Shown here: piece after piece, positions 1 through 8,017 of the stretch | Layout of the letters: each line of letters begins with the position of its first letter | Position numbering within the stretch: position 1 is the stretch's first letter | NCBI RefSeq assembly: GCF_000522985.1 | Contig: NZ_CP007128.1 | Location: 1,658,220 to 1,722,219 of the forward strand | Reading direction: 5' to 3' | DNA length: 64,000 nt | From: Gemmatirosa kalamazoonensis | Lineage (GTDB): Bacteria; Gemmatimonadota; Gemmatimonadetes; Gemmatimonadales; Gemmatimonadaceae | Translations under genes and position numbers: made by a program | Notes under the pieces: model-generated | Seen by the model: only the letters and a program-made list of their open reading frames with translations | What the model was told of the DNA's origin: nothing | Databases searched by the model: none

Positions 1-1
1 A

Positions 2-115
2 CAGACGGCGGTGAACTCGCTGCTGCGACGGAAGCTCGTCGGGCTCCAGCGCGAGACGCCGACGGCGATTCCCCGCTATGCGGTGCTGAAGCCGTGGGCG
101 CGGCGGGGAGGGTGA
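2..115 (+). CDS. C-terminal fragment of an unidentified protein
   Basis: An open frame runs in from the left edge and ends at TGA 113-115, giving 37 residues that include VNSLLRRKLVGLQRE and end in PRYAVLKPWARRGG. Codon use is typical of the window. The basic, helix-like stretch would fit the end of a winged-helix DNA-binding protein, but that is a guess. The gene begins outside the window. It is followed by the AT-rich blaI operator region, so it belongs to a separate transcription unit. Confidence 0.5.
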   Translation, partial: QTAVNSLLRRKLVGLQRETPTAIPRYAVLKPWARRGG

Positions 116-132
116 GGCCGAAAACCCGCTAT

Positions 133-167
133 TGCTAATTTTCTAGCACGATGCTAGAAGTTTAGCA
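133..167 (+). promoter_or_regulatory. Tandem BlaI-type operators upstream of the repressor gene
   Basis: Two 16-bp dyads of form TGCTA-N6-TAGCA stand side by side: TGCTAATTTTCTAGCA at 133-148 and TGCTAGAAGTTTAGCA at 152-167 (second half reads TTAGCA). Their centres are 19 bp apart and they lie 25 bp before the blaI-like start. The same dyad recurs before or at the next two transcription units (3287-3302 and 4599-4614), so autorepression by the BlaI-like protein is likely. The pairing of repressor and site is inferred. Confidence 0.8.
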
Positions 168-191
168 CACCAGTCTCCGAGAGCCCGCGCG

Positions 192-584
192 ATGCCCGAG
201 CAGCCGATCGACCGCCATCTCAGCCGCCGCGAGCGGCAGATCATGGACGTGCTCTTCCAGATGGAGGAGGCGACTGCCGCCGAGGTCCAGGAGCGGCTGC
301 CGGAGGCGCCGAGCTACTCGGCCGTCCGCGCGATGCTGCGCATCCTCGAGGACAAGGGGCACGTGCGGCATCACGAGGACGGGCCGCGCTACGTGTACCG
401 CCCGGTCGTCGCGCGCGACACCGCGCAGAAGACGGCCATCTCGCACATGCTGCGGACGTTCTTCGACGGATCGGTCGAGGCGGCGATGACCGCGCTGCTC
501 GACGCGACCGACCGCCGCCTGTCGCGCGACGAGGTCGACCGCCTCTCGTCGCTCATCGAGGAGCGTCGCCGGGAGGGCCGCTGA
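192..584 (+). CDS. blaI: BlaI/MecI/CopY-family transcriptional repressor
   Basis: A 130-residue protein of the usual BlaI length. The N-terminal winged helix (about residues 8-80) contains LSRRERQIMDVLFQ, the recognition segment SYSAVRAMLRILEDKGHV and the wing YVYRPVV. The C-terminal half (FFDGSVEAAMTALL...LSRDEVDRLSSLIEE) matches the dimerisation part of the family, which is cut by an activated BlaR1. It starts at ATG 192 behind two tandem operators and ends 2 bp before the BlaR1-like gene, so the two are co-transcribed. It probably represses its own operon plus the genes at 3315 and 4588. The inducer is unknown, and nothing here is a beta-lactamase. Confidence 0.92.
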   Translation: MPEQPIDRHLSRRERQIMDVLFQMEEATAAEVQERLPEAPSYSAVRAMLRILEDKGHVRHHEDGPRYVYRPVVARDTAQKTAISHMLRTFFDGSVEAAMTALLDATDRRLSRDEVDRLSSLIEERRREGR

Positions 585-586
585 CC

Positions 587-3223
587 ATGACGCCCCTTCT
601 CGCCGATCTCCTGTCGCGCGGCGGCGATCTCGCCGCCCGCGCCCTCCCCCTGGTCGCCGGCAGCGCGATCAAGGGGACGATCATCCTCGCCGCGGCGGCC
701 GGCGCGACGACGCTGATGCGCCGCGCCGCCGCCGCGACTCGGCACCTCGTGTGGAGCACCGCGGTCGTGGGCGTGCTCGTGCTGCCGCTGCTGGAGCTCG
801 TGGCGCCGCGCTGGAGCCTCCCGATCGCGCCCGCGTCGTTCGCCCCGGCGTCGCTCGCCGGACCGGTCGCCGGACCGGTCGCCGGGCCGATCGCCGGGCC
901 GATCGCCGGGCCGATCGCCGGGCCGATCGCCGGACCGGTGGAGGTCGCCCCCGCGCCCGCCGTCGCCGTCCCCGCCGAGGTCGTGGTCGCCCCGCCGGTC
1001 GCCGTGCCGATCTCCACGGTCACGCCGAGCGAATGGGGAGCGCCCGCTTCTTCCGGTCCGTCCGTGCTCGGCTGGCTGGCGATCGTGTGGGCCGCCGGCG
1101 CGGTCGTCGTCCTGCTGCGACTCACGCTCGGCACGTTCGGCCTCGCCCGGCTCGTGCGCCGCGCCGCGCCGGCGGACGATGCCGCGTGGGTGATGCTCCT
1201 CCAGCGGCTCGCCCGCCAGCTCGGCATCCGCCGCCCCGTCACGCTGCTCGTCGGACGCACGGGCACGGTGCCGGTGACGTGGGGCGTCGTCTACCCGCTC
1301 GTGCTCCTGCCGGCCGACGCCGACGCGTGGACCGAGGAGCGCCGCCGCGCGGTGCTGCTCCACGAGCTCGCGCACGTCGAGCGGTTCGACGCGCTCACCC
1401 ACGTGCTGTCGCAGCTCGCGCTCGCCGTGTTCTGGTTCCATCCGCTCGTCGTGCTCGCGGCGCGCCGGCTGCGCGCGGAGCGTGAGCGCGCGTGCGACGA
1501 TCTCGTGCTCGCGGTCGGCACGAGGCCCACGGCGTACGCGGGCGACCTGCTGGAGCTCGTGCAGACGCTGGGCGAGGCGAGCCCCGCCGCCGCGGCGCTC
1601 GCGATGGCGCGCCGATCGGAGTTCGAGGGACGACTGCTCGCGATCCTCGACCCGGCGCTGCCGCGCATCCGCACGACGCGCCGCGCCGCCGCGGTGGCGT
1701 GCGCGGTCGCCGCCGTCGCGCTCGTGCCGCTCGCCGGTGCGCGCGCCACCGCGGCCGCGACGCCCGCTCGCCAGGCCGCGCACGCGCCCCGCCCGGCGGG
1801 CGAGTCCGCGCTGCCGTCGTACATCGTCGAGCACGGGCCGACGCAGGCGCACGCGCCAGCGGCGCCGGTCCGCGGCACGCCGTCGACGCTCGCCGCGCTC
1901 GGCATGGCGCGCGCACAGCTCTCCGGCAAGGTCACCGCGCTCGCCGGCTGCCGGCCGCGCGCGGGACAGCACGTCGTGTCCGTCCACGACGACGGCGCGC
2001 ACTCGTCGACGACGATCGTCAACGGCGAGCGGTGCCTCGAGGTGCAGCTCACCGGCAAGGTCGACTTCTCGGACGACGACACCGACGTGGAGCGCCTGTC
2101 GTCCGGCGGCATGATGGAGATCGCCGAGACCCGTGGCGGCACCACGCGCGCGGTGCTGCTGCGCGAGCGCGGCGGGCAGCTCGAGCGGTCGTACACCGTG
2201 AACGGCGCGGCGCTCGACCCCGTGGAAGGGGAACAGTGGCTGCGCGGCATCATCCCCGTGCTCGCCCGCGAGAGCACGATCGGCGTGCAGGGACGCGTGG
2301 CGCGCATCCGCCGGCAGCGCGGCGTCGCCGGCGTGCTCGACGACCTGCGCCAGATCGCGAGCGACGGCGTGAAGCGCGCGTGGTTCACGGCGCTGCTGCA
2401 GGACGGGCAGCCGTCGGTCGACGAGCTGCGGCAGATGGCGCTCGCGACGCGCTCCATCGCCTCCGACGGCGACAAGGCGGCGTCGCTGAAGGCGATCGCC
2501 GACCGCGCGAACGGCGATCCCGCCGTGGCGATGGCGATCGTCGCCGCCGCGCACACGATCGCCTCCGACGGCGACCGCCGCGCCGTGCTCACGCGCGTCG
2601 CCGGCGCGCCCGCGACGGGCGAGGTGCTCGGCCAGGCGACCCAGGCGGCGAAGGAGATGGCGTCCGACGGCGACAAGTCGGCGGTGCTCCGGCTGATCAT
2701 CTCGCGCGCGACGGACCTGCCGGAGGTGCGCAATGCCGTGATCGACGCCTCGACGACGCTCGCGAGCGACGGCGACCGCTCCGGCGTGCTCGTCGCCGTG
2801 CTCGGCGCGCCGACCGACGAGGCGACGCTCGTCAACGTGCTCCGTTCGGCGCACGCCATCGCGTCGGACGGCGATCGGCGCATCGTGCTCACCGCGGCGC
2901 TCACGCGCACGACGCTCGCGACGACGCGCGCGCGCGAGGCGTTCTTCACGACGGCCGACAACATCGCGTCGGACGGGGACCACGCCGAGGTGCTGCTCGC
3001 CGCGCTGCGCCGCCCCGACCTGTCGCCGGCCGCGCTCCCCGACCTGCTGCGCTCGGCCTCGCACATCGCGTCCGACGGCGACAAGGCGCGCGTGCTGAGC
3101 GCCGTCGCCGCGCGGCCGCGCGCGCTCGAGGATGCGGGCACGCGCACCGCGTTCTTCGCCGCGCTGAAGACGGTGTCGTCGGGCGAGGAGTACCGGCGCG
3201 TGATGGAGCTCGTCACGCGTTAG
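587..3223 (+). CDS. BlaR1-like M56 metallopeptidase sensor with a repeat ectodomain
   Basis: 878 residues. Membrane segments lie near residues 22-45, 55-75, 160-185 and 365-385. The cytosolic M56 zinc peptidase carries HELAH at 259-263 and a downstream ERACD motif holding the third zinc ligand. In classical BlaR1 the outer part is a penicillin-binding transpeptidase. Here residues 386-878 instead hold a globular segment (about 445-580, with CLEVQLTGKVDF) and then eight copies of a roughly 34-residue helical unit with the signature (I/M/L)ASDG(D/V), plus a degenerate ninth (VSSGEE). It should sense an envelope signal and inactivate the BlaI-like repressor encoded 2 bp upstream. The gene at 3315 is a secreted paralogue of the ectodomain. 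The ligand cannot be read from the sequence. Confidence 0.88.
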   Translation: MTPLLADLLSRGGDLAARALPLVAGSAIKGTIILAAAAGATTLMRRAAAATRHLVWSTAVVGVLVLPLLELVAPRWSLPIAPASFAPASLAGPVAGPVAGPIAGPIAGPIAGPIAGPVEVAPAPAVAVPAEVVVAPPVAVPISTVTPSEWGAPASSGPSVLGWLAIVWAAGAVVVLLRLTLGTFGLARLVRRAAPADDAAWVMLLQRLARQLGIRRPVTLLVGRTGTVPVTWGVVYPLVLLPADADAWTEERRRAVLLHELAHVERFDALTHVLSQLALAVFWFHPLVVLAARRLRAERERACDDLVLAVGTRPTAYAGDLLELVQTLGEASPAAAALAMARRSEFEGRLLAILDPALPRIRTTRRAAAVACAVAAVALVPLAGARATAAATPARQAAHAPRPAGESALPSYIVEHGPTQAHAPAAPVRGTPSTLAALGMARAQLSGKVTALAGCRPRAGQHVVSVHDDGAHSSTTIVNGERCLEVQLTGKVDFSDDDTDVERLSSGGMMEIAETRGGTTRAVLLRERGGQLERSYTVNGAALDPVEGEQWLRGIIPVLARESTIGVQGRVARIRRQRGVAGVLDDLRQIASDGVKRAWFTALLQDGQPSVDELRQMALATRSIASDGDKAASLKAIADRANGDPAVAMAIVAAAHTIASDGDRRAVLTRVAGAPATGEVLGQATQAAKEMASDGDKSAVLRLIISRATDLPEVRNAVIDASTTLASDGDRSGVLVAVLGAPTDEATLVNVLRSAHAIASDGDRRIVLTAALTRTTLATTRAREAFFTTADNIASDGDHAEVLLAALRRPDLSPAALPDLLRSASHIASDGDKARVLSAVAARPRALEDAGTRTAFFAALKTVSSGEEYRRVMELVTR
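857..939 (+). repeat. 12-bp tandem repeat inside the M56 sensor gene
   Basis: Seven units of a 12-bp sequence (GCCGGACCGGTC or GCCGGGCCGATC) encode an AGPV/AGPI tetrapeptide array at about residues 91-118. It lies between the second and third membrane segments. The pure unit repetition suggests copy-number variation between strains and a flexible linker in the protein. Confidence 0.85.
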
Positions 3224-3286
3224 TCGATCGTTAGGCGCTCGTCAGGCTCACGGCGCGTCCCTCGCGCCGTCGGCTTTCCCCCGAAG

Positions 3287-3302
3287 TGCTAAGAACTTAG
3301 CA
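3287..3302 (+). promoter_or_regulatory. BlaI-type operator before the secreted ectodomain paralogue
   Basis: TGCTAAGAACTTAGCA is a near-perfect palindrome with the same TGCTA-N6-TAGCA form as the two operators before the blaI-like gene. It lies 12 bp upstream of ATG 3315, where bound repressor would block transcription. It places the downstream gene in the BlaI regulon. Confidence 0.8.
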
Positions 3303-3314
3303 GAGGATCCGCCC

Positions 3315-4460
3315 ATGATGCCCGTCCCGCTCCTCGCGCTCGCGACGATGTTAGGCACCGCGGAGCCGCTCGCGCAGCCGCCCGCGGTGTGCAGCCAGGT
3401 GCTCGGCCACATGACGAACAGCGACGGCGCGCGGACGACGATGGTGGTGAGCGACCGCGAGCACTGCCTCGAGGTGCGCCTGACGGGACGCGTCACGTTC
3501 GACGACGCGGACGCCGACGTGAAGACGATGGATCCCGGGAGCACGCTCGTCGCGACCGAGTCGCGCGGCGGCGGTACGCGCGCCCTCACGCTCGTCGAGC
3601 GCAGCGGCGCGATCGACCGCGCGTACCGCGTGAACGGCGAGGTGCGGCCGGTGGCCGAGAGCACGGCGTGGTTCCGCGGCGTGGTGCTCGACCTCGTGCG
3701 CGAGGCGGGCTACGGCGCGCCGGAGCGCGTGGCGCGCATCCGCCGGCAGGGCGGCGTGGGCGCGGTGCTCGACGAGGTGCGACGGATCCACTCCGACCAC
3801 GTGCGGCAGATCTACCTCGAGACGGTGCTCGCCTCGAGCGGCCTGACCGTCGACGAGGTGCGCCGCGTGACGCGCGCCGCGAGCGACGATCTGTCGTCGG
3901 ACCACGCGAAGGGGATGGTGCTGCGCGCCGCGGTCGACCTGCGCGGCGACGACCGCGAGGTGGCCGACGCCGCGGTGCGCGGCGCGGGGACGATCGGCTC
4001 CGACCACGAGCGCGCCGAGCTGCTGCGCCGGGTGCTGGAGCGCGTCTGCTCCGACGACGCGGTGGTCGCGCGCGCGCTCGACGCCGCGGCGGAGATGGGA
4101 TCCGACCACGAGCGCGCGAACGTGCTGGCGACGGCGCTCGACCGCGCCGAGCCGACGGCGCCGACGGTGCGCGCGTCGTTCTTCCGCACGGTGGACGGTG
4201 TGGGCTCGGACCACGAGCGGCGGCGCGTGCTGGAGTCGCTCGCCGGCCGCGACTCGTTAGGCACCGCGACCGCGCACGCGCTGCTCGCCTCGGCGGCGCG
4301 GATCGGCTCCGACCACGAGAAGGCCGCGGTGCTGCTCGCGCTCGCGTGGCACCCCGATCGGCTCCGCGACCCCGGCGTGCGCGCCGCGTTCGACGCCGCG
4401 CTGAAGTCGATCGGCTCGGACGCCGAGTACCGCCGCGTCGCCGGCGCGCTCGCGCGGTGA
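3315..4460 (+). CDS. Exported paralogue of the BlaR1-like ectodomain
   Basis: 381 residues beginning MMPVPLLALATMLGTAEPLAQ, a short export signal, with no peptidase domain or further membrane segments. The body matches the sensor at 587 part by part: CLEVRLTGRVTFDDAD versus CLEVQLTGKVDFSDDD, then RVARIRRQGGVGAVLDEVRRI versus RVARIRRQRGVAGVLDDLRQI, then seven ~34-residue helical units whose signature is SDH(E/A/V) instead of SDGD (last unit GSDAEYR). It has its own BlaI-type operator. It could be a soluble co-sensor, a decoy that tunes the receptor, or an envelope structural protein; the sequence does not decide. The 5' end has two adjacent ATGs, at 3315 and 3318. Confidence 0.75.
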   Translation: MMPVPLLALATMLGTAEPLAQPPAVCSQVLGHMTNSDGARTTMVVSDREHCLEVRLTGRVTFDDADADVKTMDPGSTLVATESRGGGTRALTLVERSGAIDRAYRVNGEVRPVAESTAWFRGVVLDLVREAGYGAPERVARIRRQGGVGAVLDEVRRIHSDHVRQIYLETVLASSGLTVDEVRRVTRAASDDLSSDHAKGMVLRAAVDLRGDDREVADAAVRGAGTIGSDHERAELLRRVLERVCSDDAVVARALDAAAEMGSDHERANVLATALDRAEPTAPTVRASFFRTVDGVGSDHERRRVLESLAGRDSLGTATAHALLASAARIGSDHEKAAVLLALAWHPDRLRDPGVRAAFDAALKSIGSDAEYRRVAGALAR

Positions 4461-4476
4461 GCCGATGCTCGGCGTC

Positions 4477-4557
4477 CTCACGCGGCGGCGCGGAGAACGC
4501 GGAGAAAGCCAGCACATCGTCCTGCAGTTCTCCGCGTTCTCCGCGTCTTCGCGTAAG
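4477..4557. repeat. Word hairpin, family CGCGGAGAACG
   Basis: The left arm reads CTCACGCGGCGGCGCGGAGA and the right arm carries the reverse-complement words TTCTCCGCGTTCTCCGCG and ends GCGTAAG. Arms are about 30 bp with a loop near 4510-4528. Related hairpins occur at 17777, 30487 and 43394. It sits between two co-directional genes of the BlaI regulon and could act as a terminator or transcript stabiliser. Confidence 0.8.
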
Positions 4558-4587
4558 ATCCATCCCCGACCCAACGAGGCTGTCGTC

Positions 4588-7143
4588 GTGTCCATTGATG
4601 CTAAGAAACTAGCATTCGCCGGATCCATCCTGCTCACGACGCTCGGCCGCGGCGGGGCGGCGGGCGCGCAGGTCGGCGACTCGGCGAGGGAAGCGGCGCC
4701 GGTGCGGTCGCCGGCGCGGGCGGTGCGGGCGGAGCGGGCGGAGCGGGCGCCGGTGATCGACGGCGACGACCGCGACGCGGTGTGGCGCGCGGCGATGCCG
4801 TTAGGCGCGTTCCGCGTGTTCGACCCCACCGAGGACGGCGAGCCGACGCTGCGCACCGAGGCGCGCCTCGCGTTCGACGCGCGGCACGTCTACGTGTTCG
4901 TGCGCGCGTTCGACCCGCACCCCGACAGCATCGTGTCGCGTCTCTCGCGCCGCGACGTGCGCACGCCGAGCGACCAGATCAAGGTGATGCTCGACAGCTA
5001 CCACGACCGGCGCACCGCGTACGAGTTCGCCGTCAACCCCGCCGGCGTGAAGCGCGACTACTACGCGTACGACGACGGTGTGGAGGACGTGACGTGGGAC
5101 GCCGTGTGGGACGTCGCGACGCGCGTCGACTCGTTGGGCTGGACGGCGGAGTTCCGCATCCCGCTGTCGCAGCTCCGATTCCCGCGCGCCGGCGCCCACA
5201 CGTTCGGCGTCATGGTCACGCGCGACGTCGCGCGCACGAACGAGCGATACAGCTGGCCCGTGTACCGCCGCTCGCGCCCGGGCCTCCCGTCGCAGTTCGC
5301 GGACGTCGCCGGCTTCGAGGGGCTCGGCGCGTCGGGGCGGCTGGAGGCGATGCCGCACGTCGTGGCGACGAACCGCAGCGCCACCCGCCCCGACGGCTTC
5401 GCGCGCACGCAGCGTCAGGACCTCGGCGCCGATCTCAAGGTGGGGCTCGGGTCGAACCTCACGCTCGACGCGACGGTGAACCCCGACTTCGGCCAGGTGG
5501 AGGCCGACCCGGCGACGGTGAACCTCACCGCGTTCGAGACGTTCTTCGACGAGCGGCGCCCGTTCTTCCAGGAAGGAACGGGGATCTTCTCGTTCGGCGC
5601 CGACGCCACGCGGCTGTTCTACTCGCGCCGCATCGGACGCGCGCCGCAGCTCGCCGCCCTCGCGCCGACCGACGCCGACGTCCCGGGCGCGACGACGATC
5701 CTCGGCGCGGGGAAGCTCACCGGCCGCGTCGGCAACGGCCTGTCGGTCGGTGCGTTAGGCGCGGCGACGGGACGGGAGCGCGCCGGCGGCGCGACCGTGG
5801 AGCCGGCCGCCGCGTACAGCGCGGCGCGCGTGCAGCAGGACCTGCGCGGCGGCGAGAGCGGCATCGGCGCGATGTTCACCGGCGTGCGCCGGTCGCTCGA
5901 CGCCGCGGACGCGCCGTACCTGCGCGACGAGGCGTACGCCGGCGGCGTCGACCTGCGGCACCGCTTCGCCGGCCCGTTCGGCGGACGCTACCGGCTCGCC
6001 GCGTCGCTCGCCGGCAGCGTCGTGCGCGGCTCCGCGCAGTCGATCGCGCGCACCCAGCGCTCGGCGGTGCACTACTACCAGCGGCCCGACGCGGGCCTCA
6101 CCTACGACTCCACGCGCACGGCGCTCGGCGGCACCGCGCTCGATCTCTCGGCGTCGGAGGTCGCGGGGACGTGGCGGTTCGACGCGTCGTACTCGCGGCT
6201 CTCGGCCGGCTTCGAGACGAACGATCTCGGGTTCCTGTCGCGCGCCGACATGCAGACCGCGTCCGCCGGCGTGCGCGCGGTGTCGTCGCGACCGCGCGCG
6301 TTCTGGCGCAACGCGAACGCGTCGTTCGACGTCGTGACGCAGTACACGGCGCGCGGCACGCCGATCGCCAGCACGGTGGAGCTCGCGGGCTACGCCCAGT
6401 TCGCGAGCGGCGCGTATCTCAGCGCCGATCTGTGGACGGACAACGCGGGCGCCGTGTACTGCGATCGCTGCGCGCGCGGTGGCCCCGCGCTGCGGCTCTC
6501 CCCGGCGACGTCGCTGCTCATCAACGTCTCGCGCGACGACCGCAAGCGCGTGGTGCCGTACTTCGCCGCGATCTACACCGTCGGCGACGGCGGCCGCTCG
6601 ACGCTCTGGCGCGTGCGCCCGCTCGTCACGCTGCGGCCGGCGAGCAACGTGAACGCGCAGATCGGCGCGCGCTATCAGCGCAACCGCGACGCGACGCAGT
6701 GGTACGCGAACGTCACGTCGGGCGGCACGCCGCGCTGGCTGTTCGCGCGGCTCGACCAGCACCTCCTCAGCTTCCTCGGCACGCTCGACGTGACCGCGAC
6801 ACCGACGCTGTCGCTGCAGCTCTACGCGGAGCCGTTCGTGAGCGCCGGAAAGTACGACGACGTGCGCACCCTCGCCGACCCGCGGGCGCGCCGCTACGAC
6901 GACCGCTTCACGCCGTTCCCGAGGACGACGGAGGGCTTCAACTCCAAGCAGTTCAACTCCACCGCCGTGCTGCGCTGGGAGTACCGCCCGGGCTCCACGC
7001 TGTTCGTCGTCTGGTCGCAGGGCCGCGAGCAGCTCGACCGCGACCCCGGCTCGTTCGAGGCCGCGCGTGACTACCGCAACCTGTTCGGGGCTCGGCCGGA
7101 CAACACGCTCGCGGTGAAGCTGGCGTACTGGATCGGGCGGTAG
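4588..7143 (+). CDS. DUF5916 outer-membrane protein with CBM9-like N-terminal domain
   Basis: From GTG 4588 the protein has 851 residues and starts VSIDAKKLAFAGSILLTTLG...AGAQ, a normal signal peptide. An open frame reaches back to ATG 4465, but that stretch is the translated word hairpin. Residues about 50-205 form a CBM9-like beta-sandwich (APVIDGDDRDAVW...; YEFAVNPAGVKRDYYAY). DUF5916 follows with VNPDFGQVEADPATVNL and FFDERRPFFQEGTGIFSFG, then a long C-terminal stretch of alternating beta strands typical of an outer-membrane barrel. A BlaI-type operator lies inside codons 4-9 of this reading frame. Members are often annotated as carbohydrate-binding proteins or hydrolases; the substrate is unknown. 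Confidence 0.82.
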   Translation: MSIDAKKLAFAGSILLTTLGRGGAAGAQVGDSAREAAPVRSPARAVRAERAERAPVIDGDDRDAVWRAAMPLGAFRVFDPTEDGEPTLRTEARLAFDARHVYVFVRAFDPHPDSIVSRLSRRDVRTPSDQIKVMLDSYHDRRTAYEFAVNPAGVKRDYYAYDDGVEDVTWDAVWDVATRVDSLGWTAEFRIPLSQLRFPRAGAHTFGVMVTRDVARTNERYSWPVYRRSRPGLPSQFADVAGFEGLGASGRLEAMPHVVATNRSATRPDGFARTQRQDLGADLKVGLGSNLTLDATVNPDFGQVEADPATVNLTAFETFFDERRPFFQEGTGIFSFGADATRLFYSRRIGRAPQLAALAPTDADVPGATTILGAGKLTGRVGNGLSVGALGAATGRERAGGATVEPAAAYSAARVQQDLRGGESGIGAMFTGVRRSLDAADAPYLRDEAYAGGVDLRHRFAGPFGGRYRLAASLAGSVVRGSAQSIARTQRSAVHYYQRPDAGLTYDSTRTALGGTALDLSASEVAGTWRFDASYSRLSAGFETNDLGFLSRADMQTASAGVRAVSSRPRAFWRNANASFDVVTQYTARGTPIASTVELAGYAQFASGAYLSADLWTDNAGAVYCDRCARGGPALRLSPATSLLINVSRDDRKRVVPYFAAIYTVGDGGRSTLWRVRPLVTLRPASNVNAQIGARYQRNRDATQWYANVTSGGTPRWLFARLDQHLLSFLGTLDVTATPTLSLQLYAEPFVSAGKYDDVRTLADPRARRYDDRFTPFPRTTEGFNSKQFNSTAVLRWEYRPGSTLFVVWSQGREQLDRDPGSFEAARDYRNLFGARPDNTLAVKLAYWIGR
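4599..4614 (+). promoter_or_regulatory. BlaI-type operator inside the start of the DUF5916 gene
   Basis: TGCTAAGAAACTAGCA has the TGCTA-N6-TAGCA form of the other operators. It begins 11 bp after the proposed GTG start, so it encodes part of the signal peptide (A-K-K-L-A). A repressor bound here would act as a roadblock just inside the gene, or the transcript could start close upstream. Confidence 0.72.
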
Positions 7144-7162
7144 GGCGCTCGGCCGCTCCAGT

Positions 7163-7219
7163 CCGCAGATTGCGCAGATCGCGCAGATTGTTCTTCTGCG
7201 TGATCCGCGCAATCTGCGG
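7163..7219. repeat. Inverted repeat built from CGCAGATTG/CGCAGATCG words
   Basis: Left arm CCGCAGATTGCGCAGATCGC pairs with a right arm GCGCAATCTGCGG at 7207-7219. The loop holds TTGTTCTT. It follows the DUF5916 gene by 19 bp and ends 27 bp before pepE, so a role as terminator is plausible. Confidence 0.75.
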
Positions 7220-7246
7220 ATTGTCGTTTCATCGAGCCCGCGCCCG

Positions 7247-8017
7247 ATGCTCATCCTCCTCTCGAACTCCCGCGATCCGCAGGGTCGCTATCTCCATCAC
7301 TGTCGCGACGTACTGGCCGAGCTGCTGAAGGGGGTGAAGCGCGTCACGTTCGTGCCGTACGCGAGCGTCGTCGCGCCGTGGGACGACTACATGGCGAAGC
7401 TGCGCGACGCGCTCGCGCCGATCGGCGTCGGCGTCGACGGCGTGCACCGCGCCGAGTACGCGGCGCAGGCGATCCGCGATGCGGAGGCGATCGCGGTCGG
7501 GGGCGGGAACACGTTCCACCTGCTCCAGCACCTGCAGGAGTCGGGGGCGCTCGACGCGCTGCGCGAGCGAGCGCTCGCCGGCGTGCCGTACTTCGGGTGG
7601 AGCGCCGGCGCGGTCATCGCCGGGCCCACCATCCGCACGACGAACGACATGCCGATCGTCGAGCCGCCTAACGGCCTCGGCGCGCTCGGGCTCGTGCCGT
7701 TCCAGATCAACGCGCACTTCACCGACCTGCACCCGCGCGGCTTCCAGGGGGAGACGCGCCGCGAGCGGCTCGCCGAGTTCCTCGTGGCGAATCCGACGCT
7801 CGCGGTCGTCGGCCTGCCCGAGGGGGACTGGCTCCGCGTCGACGGCGACGCCGTGACGCTCGAGGGGCCGCACGAGGCCGTGCTGTTCCGCGACGGCGAG
7901 CCGGCGGCCGCGCTGCCGAGCGGCGTGCGCGTGGACCGCGTGCTCGCGGGCACCGTGGCGACGACGCCCTCGGTGCCGCGCCCGCGCGGGCTGCTCGCGC
8001 GGCTGCGCGGTGCCTAA
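7247..8017 (+). CDS. pepE: Peptidase E, S51 alpha-aspartyl dipeptidase
   Basis: 256 residues; enterobacterial PepE has about 230. It hydrolyses dipeptides with N-terminal aspartate in the cytoplasm. Family landmarks are present: GGGNTFHLL near residue 85, the nucleophile elbow GWSAGA with Ser119, the strand PTIRTTNDMPIV and INAHFTD with His157, positions that match the known family. The roughly 25 extra residues at the C-terminus (after VLAG) are low-complexity. The stop TAA lies inside GCCTAAC and overlaps the stop of the convergent carbonic anhydrase by 4 bp. Confidence 0.93.
   Translation: MLILLSNSRDPQGRYLHHCRDVLAELLKGVKRVTFVPYASVVAPWDDYMAKLRDALAPIGVGVDGVHRAEYAAQAIRDAEAIAVGGGNTFHLLQHLQESGALDALRERALAGVPYFGWSAGAVIAGPTIRTTNDMPIVEPPNGLGALGLVPFQINAHFTDLHPRGFQGETRRERLAEFLVANPTLAVVGLPEGDWLRVDGDAVTLEGPHEAVLFRDGEPAAALPSGVRVDRVLAGTVATTPSVPRPRGLLARLRGA

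Noticed and set aside
389-3064. Long open frames on the strand opposite real genes (for example 891 codons minus here, and others near 7229-9508 and 29895-33107)
   Set aside because: At very high GC the opposite frames lack stops by chance. They read as arginine-, histidine- or alanine-rich low-complexity protein with no domains, while the other strand carries clear families.
192-3223. Classical beta-lactam resistance operon
   Set aside because: The BlaI and M56 parts fit, but the sensor lacks a penicillin-binding domain and no beta-lactamase or PBP2a gene is present.
4465-4587. ATG 4465 as the start of the DUF5916 gene
   Set aside because: Residues 1-41 would be the translated word hairpin (TRRRGERGESQ), while GTG 4588 begins a good signal peptide.
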